This document shows, piece by piece, positions 44,363-53,748 of a stretch of DNA of 64,000 nucleotides; the first letter of the stretch is position 1, and each line of letters opens with the position of its first letter. Origin of the DNA: Candidatus Woesearchaeota archaeon. GTDB lineage: Archaea > Nanobdellota > Nanobdellia > Woesearchaeales > GW2011-AR9. The stretch spans positions 177,907 to 241,906 of the forward strand of contig JABHQW010000003.1 of the NCBI GenBank assembly GCA_018696595.1. Reading direction: 5' to 3'. A program made the translations under genes and the position numbers. The notes below the pieces were generated by a model, which did no database searches, was not told where the DNA came from, and was given only the letters and a program-made list of their open reading frames with translations.

Positions 44363-46989
44363 TCTCCGTAAGGTGTTTCTAACTCACCTGAAACAGTTTG
44401 TCCTTGATCTGGAAGTTTGTCGTAAACAATCACAGATTTTTTAGTAACTTCACTATCTTGATAATTTACTGAGACAGTATAAGGATTATCTACTTCCATA
44501 CCACCTTCAACCTTTTGTGATTTGATTACTAGAACTTTATCATCTTCACCGTAAAGAACGGTGTAAGCAGTAATCTCTTCAGTGAAATCTTCAAGTGCAG
44601 TGATTAATGTAGCATAGATTCCGTTGTTTGGTTCCACTTCTGTCAAAGTTATTTTTTCTGTTGTTTCTGGAGCTATTGGTTTAGGAAGACAAGCACCTTC
44701 TTCACAGCCAAATTCGCATTTGTAAAACAAATAAGGTGTAATACTTTCAGCTAAACAGTTCCTTTCTAAAATATAATCCATTTCAGTATCAAAAGGTTCA
44801 TCATCAGGATTTAATGGAACATTTCCTCCTTCCCCAGGCGGTAATGCTAAATCAGAACCTACAACACACCCATCATAATCTGTTTTGAATTCTTCATCAT
44901 CCCACCATTTAATAGTTCCTTTGGTAAACGGATCACTATCTGGGTCAGTATCTGTACAAATTTTAACACATTCTGCTTCTTCACAAGCTTCTCCTTCTGC
45001 ACAATCGGTATTTAACTGACATCCTAGATCTTCAACACAAGCACCGTCTGTATTACAAACATTTCCACCTTCACAAGTACCACAACTTCCACCGCAACCA
45101 TCTGAACCGCAAACTTTTCCGCCACATTGTGGTTGACATTCATCACAAACTGGTAAACTTACATCAACACAATCAGCAGATGTATATTGTGAACAAAAAT
45201 CTAACCCAATTAAAGTGCTTAATTGATTGTTTTGATCAATATTAAAACGAACACAACAAGGAAGAACTTCTTCTACGATTAGATTGTCTTGAAGTTTAAG
45301 TGTTTCCAATTTAGTCATACAAGACAGAGCACTAATATCAGTAATATCGTTATCATAAAGATAAAGATTTTTCAAATTGGTCAAACTAGACAAGGGAGCA
45401 ATATTAACAATCTCGTTATTATAAATATAAAGATATTCCAAAGCAGTTAGACTAGACAAAGCACTAATATCCACTATCTCGTTATTACTAAGCCAAAGAG
45501 TTCCCAAAGCAGTTAAACTAGACAAAGGATTAATATCAACAATCTCGTTACCACTAAGACTCAGATATGTCAAACCAATTAAACTAGACAATTTATCTAA
45601 ATCCTTGCTAACAAGTCCATTGCCAAAACTTAAAGATTTTAAAGAAGAGAAATATGAATAATCAGACAAAATAGTTAAGTCATCACCATCAAGTTCATTG
45701 CCATTAAGATACAATTTATTTAATTGATTTAAATTAGATAAGGAAGTGATATCAGAAATGTCGTTATTAACAAGATTAAGATATGTCAAACCAATTAAAT
45801 TAGACAAAGGAGCAATATTAATAATATCGTTGTGACCCAGACTAAGAAATGTCAGAAGAGTTAAATCAGACAAATCACTGATATCAACAATTTTGAAGTT
45901 ACCATAAAGATTAAGAGATTTCAAACCAGTTAAACTAGATAAGGGAGCAATATTAATAATATCGTTATATTTCAGTATAAGATCTTTCAAATTGGTCAAA
46001 CCAGACAAGGGAGCAATATCAACAATGCTGTTATCACCAATATTAAGATCGTTCAAACTAATTAGATTGGATAGGGGAATAATATTAACAATATTTTTGT
46101 TACCATAAAGATTAAGAGATTTCAAACCAGTTAAACTAGATAAGAGAGCAATATCAACAATTGAATTATACTTAAGTTCAAGTGTTTCTAAACTAGTCAG
46201 ATGTTCAATCCCGCCCAATTCAACAATCCCTAAATTATTTGCATTCAACCCAGTCAATTCTACAACATCAGCAGGATAAATATCTCCTTCTGGTTTTTCA
46301 ATAGCGCCTCTAACAGCTGCTTCTAATTGAGGATCATCAAAAGTAATTGCTTCCCCCTGTGCTTCACCTTCAACAACAATAAAAACATCTTCACCTTCAA
46401 CAATTAAATCTGCTGCTTCCGGATCATTGAAATCATAAATATTAAATATATCAAAAATCAAAGGATAATTTCCTGCAAGAGGATCTGCAGCAAAAGTAAT
46501 AGTAGCAATATCAAAAGTTCCACTTTTTACATTATTGAAATTTAGAGTGGAATAATTAAAATGGATTTTATGATCAACAAGATCACAAGTGATATATTCA
46601 AGTTCTGGACCCCAATCGGCTAAAAGATGATTTTCAATTGCTGCTGGACAGTCATCTTTTAAAATTAAATTGCCATAATCTAATGTAAAAGCCAAAGCTA
46701 GAGTTTCTTTATCGGCTTCTAACTGAGTACTAACAACCACTATAATATCTTCTCCTGACTCCGCTATATTCTCTGTTAAGAAAATTCCCGCTTTTCCTAA
46801 TTCTGGAACATCGGCTGTTATAGCTTCTCCAACAACGGGCTGTTTCATAAACAAGAATAATGATAATGCTACAAGTGCAATAATTGTAACTATTGCAATG
46901 ATTAAAGTTTTGTTAACTTCTCCTTGATTTGCTCCAGAATGGGCTTCCCAACTATGTGGAGGTAAAGGTTTGTATCTTTTCCGTACCAT
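44359..46989 (-). CDS. TM-anchored surface protein: cohesin-like domain + LRR (internalin-like) + Cys-rich region
   Basis: N-terminal TM; GEDIIVVVSTQLEADKETLALAFTLDYGNL..; tandem 22-aa LRRs (LTGLKSLNLYGN..IVDIAPLSS). Confidence 0.85.
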   Translation of the reverse strand: MVRKRYKPLPPHSWEAHSGANQGEVNKTLIIAIVTIIALVALSLFLFMKQPVVGEAITADVPELGKAGIFLTENIAESGEDIIVVVSTQLEADKETLALAFTLDYGNLILKDDCPAAIENHLLADWGPELEYITCDLVDHKIHFNYSTLNFNNVKSGTFDIATITFAADPLAGNYPLIFDIFNIYDFNDPEAADLIVEGEDVFIVVEGEAQGEAITFDDPQLEAAVRGAIEKPEGDIYPADVVELTGLNANNLGIVELGGIEHLTSLETLELKYNSIVDIALLSSLTGLKSLNLYGNKNIVNIIPLSNLISLNDLNIGDNSIVDIAPLSGLTNLKDLILKYNDIINIAPLSSLTGLKSLNLYGNFKIVDISDLSDLTLLTFLSLGHNDIINIAPLSNLIGLTYLNLVNNDISDITSLSNLNQLNKLYLNGNELDGDDLTILSDYSYFSSLKSLSFGNGLVSKDLDKLSSLIGLTYLSLSGNEIVDINPLSSLTALGTLWLSNNEIVDISALSSLTALEYLYIYNNEIVNIAPLSSLTNLKNLYLYDNDITDISALSCMTKLETLKLQDNLIVEEVLPCCVRFNIDQNNQLSTLIGLDFCSQYTSADCVDVSLPVCDECQPQCGGKVCGSDGCGGSCGTCEGGNVCNTDGACVEDLGCQLNTDCAEGEACEEAECVKICTDTDPDSDPFTKGTIKWWDDEEFKTDYDGCVVGSDLALPPGEGGNVPLNPDDEPFDTEMDYILERNCLAESITPYLFYKCEFGCEEGACLPKPIAPETTEKITLTEVEPNNGIYATLITALEDFTEEITAYTVLYGEDDKVLVIKSQKVEGGMEVDNPYTVSVNYQDSEVTKKSVIVYDKLPDQGQTVSGELETPYGE

Positions 46990-49208
46990 TATTCATCATC
47001 CTCCATCAATGCAAACGCAATCAGTGAAATCTTTTGTAAGTTATTTTTATCTTCATCTAAAATCCCTACCACTTCGTTTATTAAGTCTACTTTAGTGGGG
47101 TCAGTAATTTCATAATCCTCATCCTCACCATTGGGATCACTTGCAAAGAAATCTTTCAATCTTATTGCTATCTGTACTAATGGATCTCCAGTATCAATTG
47201 CAGTTACTAAATCAGTTTGTGATAATAAAATATTTATTTCAGTTCCAGCTCCAGGAAGACAAGCACCATTAGCACAACCATTAGGACAATCATAAAGCAA
47301 AGATTCAGGATTAACTCCCGTACAAAATTGTTCATTTAATTTACAAGTTTCATCAAAACAAGTAGGAACATTTTTGAGAGCTCCATTTACCATCATCTGA
47401 CAAGCGTCATGATTATCAGGAGACTCGGAAATTAACCCATTCAAGAAATAATTTTTCCCATCTGGATATACATTGGTCACGTCAGTATCTGTACAGGTTG
47501 CAACAACTTCACAAGCACCAGCATTACAACTTTCTCCATTTCCACATTCCCCACAAGTTCCACCACAACCGTCATCACCGCAAACTTTATCTCCACAAAC
47601 TGGAACACATCCGTCTCCAGGACAAGTTCCCCAAACAGGTTTATTCTCATTTGCTAAAGGACTATCTACTGCAAAGTTCCAAGGTTCTTGAGCAATACTT
47701 GTAACACACCAACTACTAAGATCTTGATTAAAAGAAACAGCATTTTTAAACATCACTCCCATACTAGTTACAATCGAAACATCCCAATCACTAATGTCTT
47801 CATTGAAAGAGATAGCATTCTGAAACATATTCACCATATTTGTTACACTTGATACTTCCCAAGAACCAATATCTTGGTCAAAAGAAGAAGCACTATTAAA
47901 CATACCTGGCATAGAAGTTACACTAGAAACATCCCAATCACCAATATATTGGTTAAAAGAAGAAGCACCATTAAACATAGATTGCATATTAGTTACAATC
48001 GAAACATCCCAATCATTAATACCTTGATCAAAAGAAGAAGCACTATAAAACATAGCTGACATAGAAGTTACACTAGAAACATCCCAATCACCAATATATT
48101 GGTTAAAAGAAGAAGCACCATTAAACATAGATTGCATATTAGTTACACCATTACTAGCTTCATCAAACCAATCATCTGCTTTAAATTGAGTAATTTGAGT
48201 TGCTTCCCGGAACATATTCCTAGCAGAATTAATTCCAGTTACCCCTGGACTTAATGAGGATAAAATATTAACTAATAATTCTGGTGTCCCAATAATTTGC
48301 CCATTCGCAGATTCTCCAAAGGCAATTCTACTAGCTTCTCCACAAACATAGACGTCATGAGTTCCAATATCAGCAAAAGGATAACTTCTCAAATCAGTTC
48401 CTTGATAAGTTTCAATAACTCCATCTTCCCATTTTACATTCAGATTAACAGCACCATCTGTTTGAAATTTAAATTCTTGACCTACTTCAATTGTTTCTAT
48501 TTGAAAAGTAAATGGTTGAGCACACATTACTACGCCTCCAACTTCTTCTACACAAGCATCCTCAGCTTCATTCGGTATATAACCAGCATCACAACTTAAA
48601 ACACAATCAGCATCATATTCACCATTAGCAGGATCAGCAGGACAAACATCTCCAGCAAATTCAATAGTAATTATTTTTGCTGGAGTTGAGCCAAGTACTG
48701 ATTCAGGATACAACCCCGGAAATGGAACTGGTTTAAACACAGATTCAATTAAATCTGATCCAGGATCTATTGACAAAGTTACTTGCTCTGACCCTTCAGC
48801 AACCGTTCCTGTTGCTTTAAACTGATACAATAATTTACTTCCACTAATAACTTTGTTTGCTCCCTGTGTAATTGCCTCAATATCCCATCGACAAAAGTTA
48901 TCGCCAACAATACATTCATTATTTTTTCCAGTCGCGGCAGTAAACTCACTTGTAGAAAAAATGGTTCCTTGGCTTACCGCATCAATGAAACCAATAAAAT
49001 CCCCATCTGAAATTAAATAGAGATTTGCGTTTGTTAAAGTTATATCATCCTGCCCAGAGTCCAAGTAAACAGAAACAATAATATCTTCTCCACTGGAATA
49101 CTTCTCCTTATCAGTTGTTATACTAACATCTAGTAATGCTGAAACAAAAGTTGCACATAAAAGTACTGAAACCAAAAAGATAATAATTTTAAAAATTGTT
49201 TTTCCCAT
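46989..49208 (-). CDS. Secreted protein: cohesin-like domain + BspA-like (DUF285) repeats
   Basis: Repeats [23 protein letters not shown]; signal peptide; cohesin-like N-terminus. Confidence 0.87.
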   Translation of the reverse strand: MGKTIFKIIIFLVSVLLCATFVSALLDVSITTDKEKYSSGEDIIVSVYLDSGQDDITLTNANLYLISDGDFIGFIDAVSQGTIFSTSEFTAATGKNNECIVGDNFCRWDIEAITQGANKVISGSKLLYQFKATGTVAEGSEQVTLSIDPGSDLIESVFKPVPFPGLYPESVLGSTPAKIITIEFAGDVCPADPANGEYDADCVLSCDAGYIPNEAEDACVEEVGGVVMCAQPFTFQIETIEVGQEFKFQTDGAVNLNVKWEDGVIETYQGTDLRSYPFADIGTHDVYVCGEASRIAFGESANGQIIGTPELLVNILSSLSPGVTGINSARNMFREATQITQFKADDWFDEASNGVTNMQSMFNGASSFNQYIGDWDVSSVTSMSAMFYSASSFDQGINDWDVSIVTNMQSMFNGASSFNQYIGDWDVSSVTSMPGMFNSASSFDQDIGSWEVSSVTNMVNMFQNAISFNEDISDWDVSIVTSMGVMFKNAVSFNQDLSSWCVTSIAQEPWNFAVDSPLANENKPVWGTCPGDGCVPVCGDKVCGDDGCGGTCGECGNGESCNAGACEVVATCTDTDVTNVYPDGKNYFLNGLISESPDNHDACQMMVNGALKNVPTCFDETCKLNEQFCTGVNPESLLYDCPNGCANGACLPGAGTEINILLSQTDLVTAIDTGDPLVQIAIRLKDFFASDPNGEDEDYEITDPTKVDLINEVVGILDEDKNNLQKISLIAFALMEDDE
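47910..47997. repeat. 88-nt exact direct repeat, copy 1 (BspA-like coding)
   Basis: catagaagttacactagaaacatcccaatcaccaatatattgg..attagttaca; identical to 48060-48147. Confidence 0.9.
48060..48147. repeat. 88-nt exact direct repeat, copy 2
   Basis: Identical to 47910-47997, offset 150 nt (two 25-aa units). Confidence 0.9.
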
Positions 49209-49211
49209 TTT

Positions 49212-50639
49212 CTATTCCTCAGGACATTTTATTTCATAAGGATCAGGATTCTCACAAAGCACCTTAGTAATCCCATCAGTTTCAAATACGGTAGTTCCGT
49301 CAACAATGTAATTTGTAGATTCGACCAATGAATCAGGGGAATTCTTGTAAACAATCGCGGGGTCTTGATCATAATCACTATACCAAGTTCCATCATCACA
49401 AACAAAAATAGAAGTACCTTGCCAGAAACCAATCTTAGGGGCTTGTCCTTGTCCTCCAAGGTTACAATCATCTATTACTTTTTTATACACAGGTAATATT
49501 GCGATATCATAATCCTGCATTAATTGTGGGTCTGCAACAATTGGTTGATTGTTATCATCCATGTCTAATTCCCAATAAATATTTCCTGGATAACTAGCAG
49601 CAACTTCACCACCAATACCAATATCACAACCAGCAAGTAAAACTTGTCCATTGGTATCAGTCTTTGCGTTTGCTAGTCCATCACAATCGTGGTCAATAAA
49701 ATCACACTTCTCTTGATCATCATAATCATAAGCAGCAGGAGTTAGTTCATAAGCATTAGTCCAGGTTCCACTTTCACACACTTGTTTAACCCCATAACAA
49801 ACTCCTAATTGTTTATCTGCATTAGGAATTGTCTCGCCATCTTCTAATGTTGCATCATCTTCATTCCAATCATCTAATTCACATTTACTATCTTTACCAT
49901 CACATAATTCCACTGTATTTCCGGGATAACAAGTAGGACAATCATCATCACAATCATCTTCAGTATCGCTCCCTAAACATCCTCGAATATCTCCAGTCCC
50001 ATAATTATCTCCATCTAAATCAACACATTTTGGAACTGGTGTAACTGTTACAGAAACACTAGATGGCCCGTATGCATTTTCATCCACATCATACAGATAC
50101 ACATCAGAAAAAGAAATAACTTTGTCCTCATCAAGATTCCCGCTAGATAACCTGAAAGTGTACTCTCCGATACTGTTTTCGTTAATTATTTTGTTTTTAG
50201 GATCCCAAAAGGTATGTTTATTATTTTCCGGTTCTTCAAGCATACTGGTCAAAACTGATGTTGGTTTACGGCTAATAAAATCAATTCCTGCAGGAAGAAT
50301 AAGCTTAAACTCAACATTTCCAACTTCTATATCATTAGTATCAACAGTTAGAATTACTTTGAAAAGATCCCCATCATTATTATCTAATAAATTCCCCGGT
50401 ACTGCAGTAACCGTTTCATGATCTAACTTAACTCCTTGACCACCATCACTAGTAACGTATTCAGGAGTTCCTTCATAATGAGTAGCTTTTCCTGCTCCCA
50501 CTCCATCACCAATTAAAACAAATGTTAAAAGCCCTCCAACCACTACAAGCAAAATAACCCCCAGAAAGATATAACCCATTTGTTTTTGAGTTAACTTGTG
50601 ATCACCGCTATTTAAATTATTATTTTTTGACTGATTCAT
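49212..50639 (-). CDS. TM-anchored surface protein with cohesin-like domain
   Basis: Internal ATG at 50639 preceded by AGGAGG; MNQSKNNNLNSGDHKLTQKQMGYIFLGVILLVVVGG. Confidence 0.75.
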   Translation of the reverse strand: MNQSKNNNLNSGDHKLTQKQMGYIFLGVILLVVVGGLLTFVLIGDGVGAGKATHYEGTPEYVTSDGGQGVKLDHETVTAVPGNLLDNNDGDLFKVILTVDTNDIEVGNVEFKLILPAGIDFISRKPTSVLTSMLEEPENNKHTFWDPKNKIINENSIGEYTFRLSSGNLDEDKVISFSDVYLYDVDENAYGPSSVSVTVTPVPKCVDLDGDNYGTGDIRGCLGSDTEDDCDDDCPTCYPGNTVELCDGKDSKCELDDWNEDDATLEDGETIPNADKQLGVCYGVKQVCESGTWTNAYELTPAAYDYDDQEKCDFIDHDCDGLANAKTDTNGQVLLAGCDIGIGGEVAASYPGNIYWELDMDDNNQPIVADPQLMQDYDIAILPVYKKVIDDCNLGGQGQAPKIGFWQGTSIFVCDDGTWYSDYDQDPAIVYKNSPDSLVESTNYIVDGTTVFETDGITKVLCENPDPYEIKCPEE

Positions 50640-50652
50640 TTTATTATTCCTC

Positions 50653-51927
50653 CTAATCTCTTTTTCCGTAAGCACTAATAAAGCCCACAACATCATTATT
50701 ATTTAGTATTCCAATAGGTTCTCTTATATCGCTAGACAATTGTCCATTAGCTATATCGTAAGTATCACGAGTAGAGTAATGATTAATTAAGCGAACAACA
50801 TCACCATTGTTAATTATTCCATCAAAATTAAAGTCACCTTCAAAGCAACCAATAAAAGGACCATCTTTGATCAACAATTCTACTTCAGTGTAATGAGAAA
50901 CATAAGCAGCTAAAGAAGCATCTGAGTGAATGCATTTATTATACTCATTTTTGTCGAAGATTCCATCTAAATCTAAATCCACATTACACTTATTATCTTT
51001 AGCATAAAAGTATTCACACGCATCATCATCATTGTCAATATTATCCCCATCAATATCTTCATCACAAAGATCTCCTTTACTATCTTCATCTAAATTTGCT
51101 TGATTGGGATTAACAACTAATGGGCAATTATCTTCTTCATCAATAACCCCATCATTATCATCATCACCATCCAAGTCATCAGTTTCACCATCACCATCAG
51201 AGTCAGGGAAACAATCAAGCGGACAATTTTTTATTGTTTCTTGGTTATCAGCATCACAAATACCATTACCACAACGGTCTTTTATACTAATGTGTAAGTT
51301 GGTGGGTATAATACCGTGTTTTAAACTAGATGGCACACCCCCCGAAAATTGAGTCAAATAAATACGAGAAATACTATCAGAAAGATCTGCCACAATTATG
51401 TCCGTTTCTATAGTTTCTCCAAGAGGCACATCTAAAATATGAATATCAAAACCCCCAATAACGTTATTTAACCCATCATTCATTTGAGAGACATAAATAT
51501 TATTTTGGCTAACAGAGCCAAGCACTTCCCCAGCAAGATAATTTCCGTTACTAATAAATTGATTATTGTCACCAAAATATACATTATTATTATCTATATT
51601 AATCCATGCAACCTTTTTTTCAGGTTCAATTGTATCAAGAGGATTTAAATTAGGAAGAAAAGACAAATAATTAGATTCTGAATTGATTACAACATCAAAA
51701 CCAGTAATGAACGGAGAATTGGTCTCACCATCGACTGGATAAACACTAACAAAAATGGATAAATCCTCACCTTCAAAAATATCTACTGAATTTTCTCCTA
51801 CACTATTAGCAATTTTAACTGAAACTGAATCTCCTGTTTCTGTATCTGATAAATCAGCGTAAACAAAAAGGGAAAAAACTAGAAGAAAGCACAAAATTAA
51901 CATAAACAATCCTTTTTTTGTTTTCAT
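50653..51927 (-). CDS. Secreted protein: cohesin-like N-terminus, Asp-rich Ca-binding repeats, dockerin-like C-terminus
   Basis: GDFNFDGIINNGDVVRLINHYS..ILNNNDVVGFISAYG; DSDGDGETDDLDGDDDNDGV. Confidence 0.85.
   Translation of the reverse strand: MKTKKGLFMLILCFLLVFSLFVYADLSDTETGDSVSVKIANSVGENSVDIFEGEDLSIFVSVYPVDGETNSPFITGFDVVINSESNYLSFLPNLNPLDTIEPEKKVAWINIDNNNVYFGDNNQFISNGNYLAGEVLGSVSQNNIYVSQMNDGLNNVIGGFDIHILDVPLGETIETDIIVADLSDSISRIYLTQFSGGVPSSLKHGIIPTNLHISIKDRCGNGICDADNQETIKNCPLDCFPDSDGDGETDDLDGDDDNDGVIDEEDNCPLVVNPNQANLDEDSKGDLCDEDIDGDNIDNDDDACEYFYAKDNKCNVDLDLDGIFDKNEYNKCIHSDASLAAYVSHYTEVELLIKDGPFIGCFEGDFNFDGIINNGDVVRLINHYSTRDTYDIANGQLSSDIREPIGILNNNDVVGFISAYGKRD
50789..50866. repeat. 78-nt identical block in dockerin coding region, copy 1
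   Basis: aagcgaacaacatcaccattgttaattattcc..aataaaaggaccatct. Confidence 0.9.
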
Positions 51928-52029
51928 TACTAACTATCCTCTTTTTTAATTTGTATATTAAGTAATATTTTATCTTTTATATAACTTTTGCCGATACTAA
52001 TTCTCTTGAACATATCACTTTTAATCAAT

Positions 52030-53748
52030 TTAATCACCCGCTATATCCCTTAACCCATAGGCACTAATAAATCCAACAATATCACCGTTGTTTAATACAC
52101 CTATCGGTTCCCTTATATCGCTAGACAATTGTCCATTATTTATATCGTAAGTATCACGATTAGAATAATGATTAATCAAGCGAACAACATCACCATTGTT
52201 AATTATTCCATCAAAATTAAAGTCACCTTCAAAGCAACCAATAAAAGGACCATCTGTAATTAACAAACCGACTTCAATGTAATGAAAAACGTAAGTAGAT
52301 AAAGATTCATCTGAGTGAATACATTCAAAATATTCTAAACTATCTACAATACCATCCCCATCTGAATCGCCTTCACTTCCTGCTCCAGGAAAATCATCAG
52401 GATCATTTGGATTAGAACCTGCAGCGATTTCTTCGACATCTGTAACACCATCCCCGTCTGAATCAATAATTAAAACACATTGATCTAAACAAGGTTGAAG
52501 TAAATCACCACATTCTGGACAACCAGAATATTTCTTACAACCACCCAAACAATTTTCAACTTCAAGTTCACAACTAGATTGACATTCTGAATCTACAACA
52601 TAACAATCACCATTAGAACAAACATCATCTTGATCACAAACACCACAATCTCCACCACAACCATCTAGACCACAAGTTTTACCCTCGCATTGGGGTTCGC
52701 AAATATCTCCAGAAACACATTTATAATTTTGACAAGTCAGTTCATCTTTACAATAATTATCTAACAAACAGAATTCTCCAACATCAGAAAGAGGTCCATT
52801 ACAAAGATTATCTTCACCACAAGTTCCAGAAACACATTGTTTATCACCCATACAAAAGGAACCTTCTTTACCCGCAGAACATATCTTATTAGAAATATGA
52901 CAATTACCAGAGATACAATCTTCCTTTTGGTTACAAGCTCCTCCCAATTTTAAAGAACCAACACATTCATTGTCCGCCCCACAAACCCCAGAACCACAAT
53001 CATCATCTTCTAAACAACAAGTTCCACCATCGGGACCAACTTTACCCAAACAATCAGAATCAGTACAATCGGTACCAGGAACATCCAGCCCTTCGCTTCC
53101 TGCTTTACCAAACAAATTATTACGTGGTTTTGCCCCAATATTTTTTTGAACATCGCCACTACCAAAATTTAAATCTCCTCTTTTCATAACCGCTTTATTA
53201 ACAAAATCTTTATTCTTAAGCCCATTACTTGTTGGAAGAATTGCCCTACCAGAAATATCTCCAGAATAACTTTCCTCAGAAGTTAAAACCAATAATTCTC
53301 CAGGATCTAAATAAAAAGCCCAACAATCAATTACCAAACAAGGACCCAAAGGACTAACTTGATCAGTTTCAATTAATTTTTCAAAGAAACCAAGATTCTC
53401 TTCGTCAACTTTAACACTAGTATCTGGATTTTGTTTACTTAATTCTTCAGCAGCACTATACATTTGGGAGTGGGTAGGAAATTCTTTAGATTTGAAAGAA
53501 TCATCACCATCATTATCAATTCCATCAGCACATCTGGTTTCTATCTTGGCTTTTGTATCAATTTTAGAACTCATCAATCCTGAAACAGATACTTTTACAA
53601 CTAAAGGTTGTTCTGGTAATGGTTCTATTAAGAAAATCTTATCTCCTAATGGAACATTAAAAAAGCTGTCGTCGGAAATAACCAAGGTTGGTAAAAGAAA
53701 TAGTAAAACAAATAAAAGTACAATTCCCCTCTTATTTAACTTATACAT
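52030..53748 (-). CDS. Secreted Cys-rich protein with dockerin-like C-terminus
   Basis: GDFNFDGIINNGDVVRLINHYS..VLNNGDIVGFISAYG; signal peptide. Confidence 0.85.
   Translation of the reverse strand: MYKLNKRGIVLLFVLLFLLPTLVISDDSFFNVPLGDKIFLIEPLPEQPLVVKVSVSGLMSSKIDTKAKIETRCADGIDNDGDDSFKSKEFPTHSQMYSAAEELSKQNPDTSVKVDEENLGFFEKLIETDQVSPLGPCLVIDCWAFYLDPGELLVLTSEESYSGDISGRAILPTSNGLKNKDFVNKAVMKRGDLNFGSGDVQKNIGAKPRNNLFGKAGSEGLDVPGTDCTDSDCLGKVGPDGGTCCLEDDDCGSGVCGADNECVGSLKLGGACNQKEDCISGNCHISNKICSAGKEGSFCMGDKQCVSGTCGEDNLCNGPLSDVGEFCLLDNYCKDELTCQNYKCVSGDICEPQCEGKTCGLDGCGGDCGVCDQDDVCSNGDCYVVDSECQSSCELEVENCLGGCKKYSGCPECGDLLQPCLDQCVLIIDSDGDGVTDVEEIAAGSNPNDPDDFPGAGSEGDSDGDGIVDSLEYFECIHSDESLSTYVFHYIEVGLLITDGPFIGCFEGDFNFDGIINNGDVVRLINHYSNRDTYDINNGQLSSDIREPIGVLNNGDIVGFISAYGLRDIAGD
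52178..52255. repeat. 78-nt identical block in dockerin coding region, copy 2
   Basis: Identical to 50789-50866. Confidence 0.9.

Noticed and set aside
47700-48150. CRISPR-like array
   Set aside because: Repeats are in-frame BspA-like coding repeats, not spacer-separated palindromic repeats; no cas genes in window
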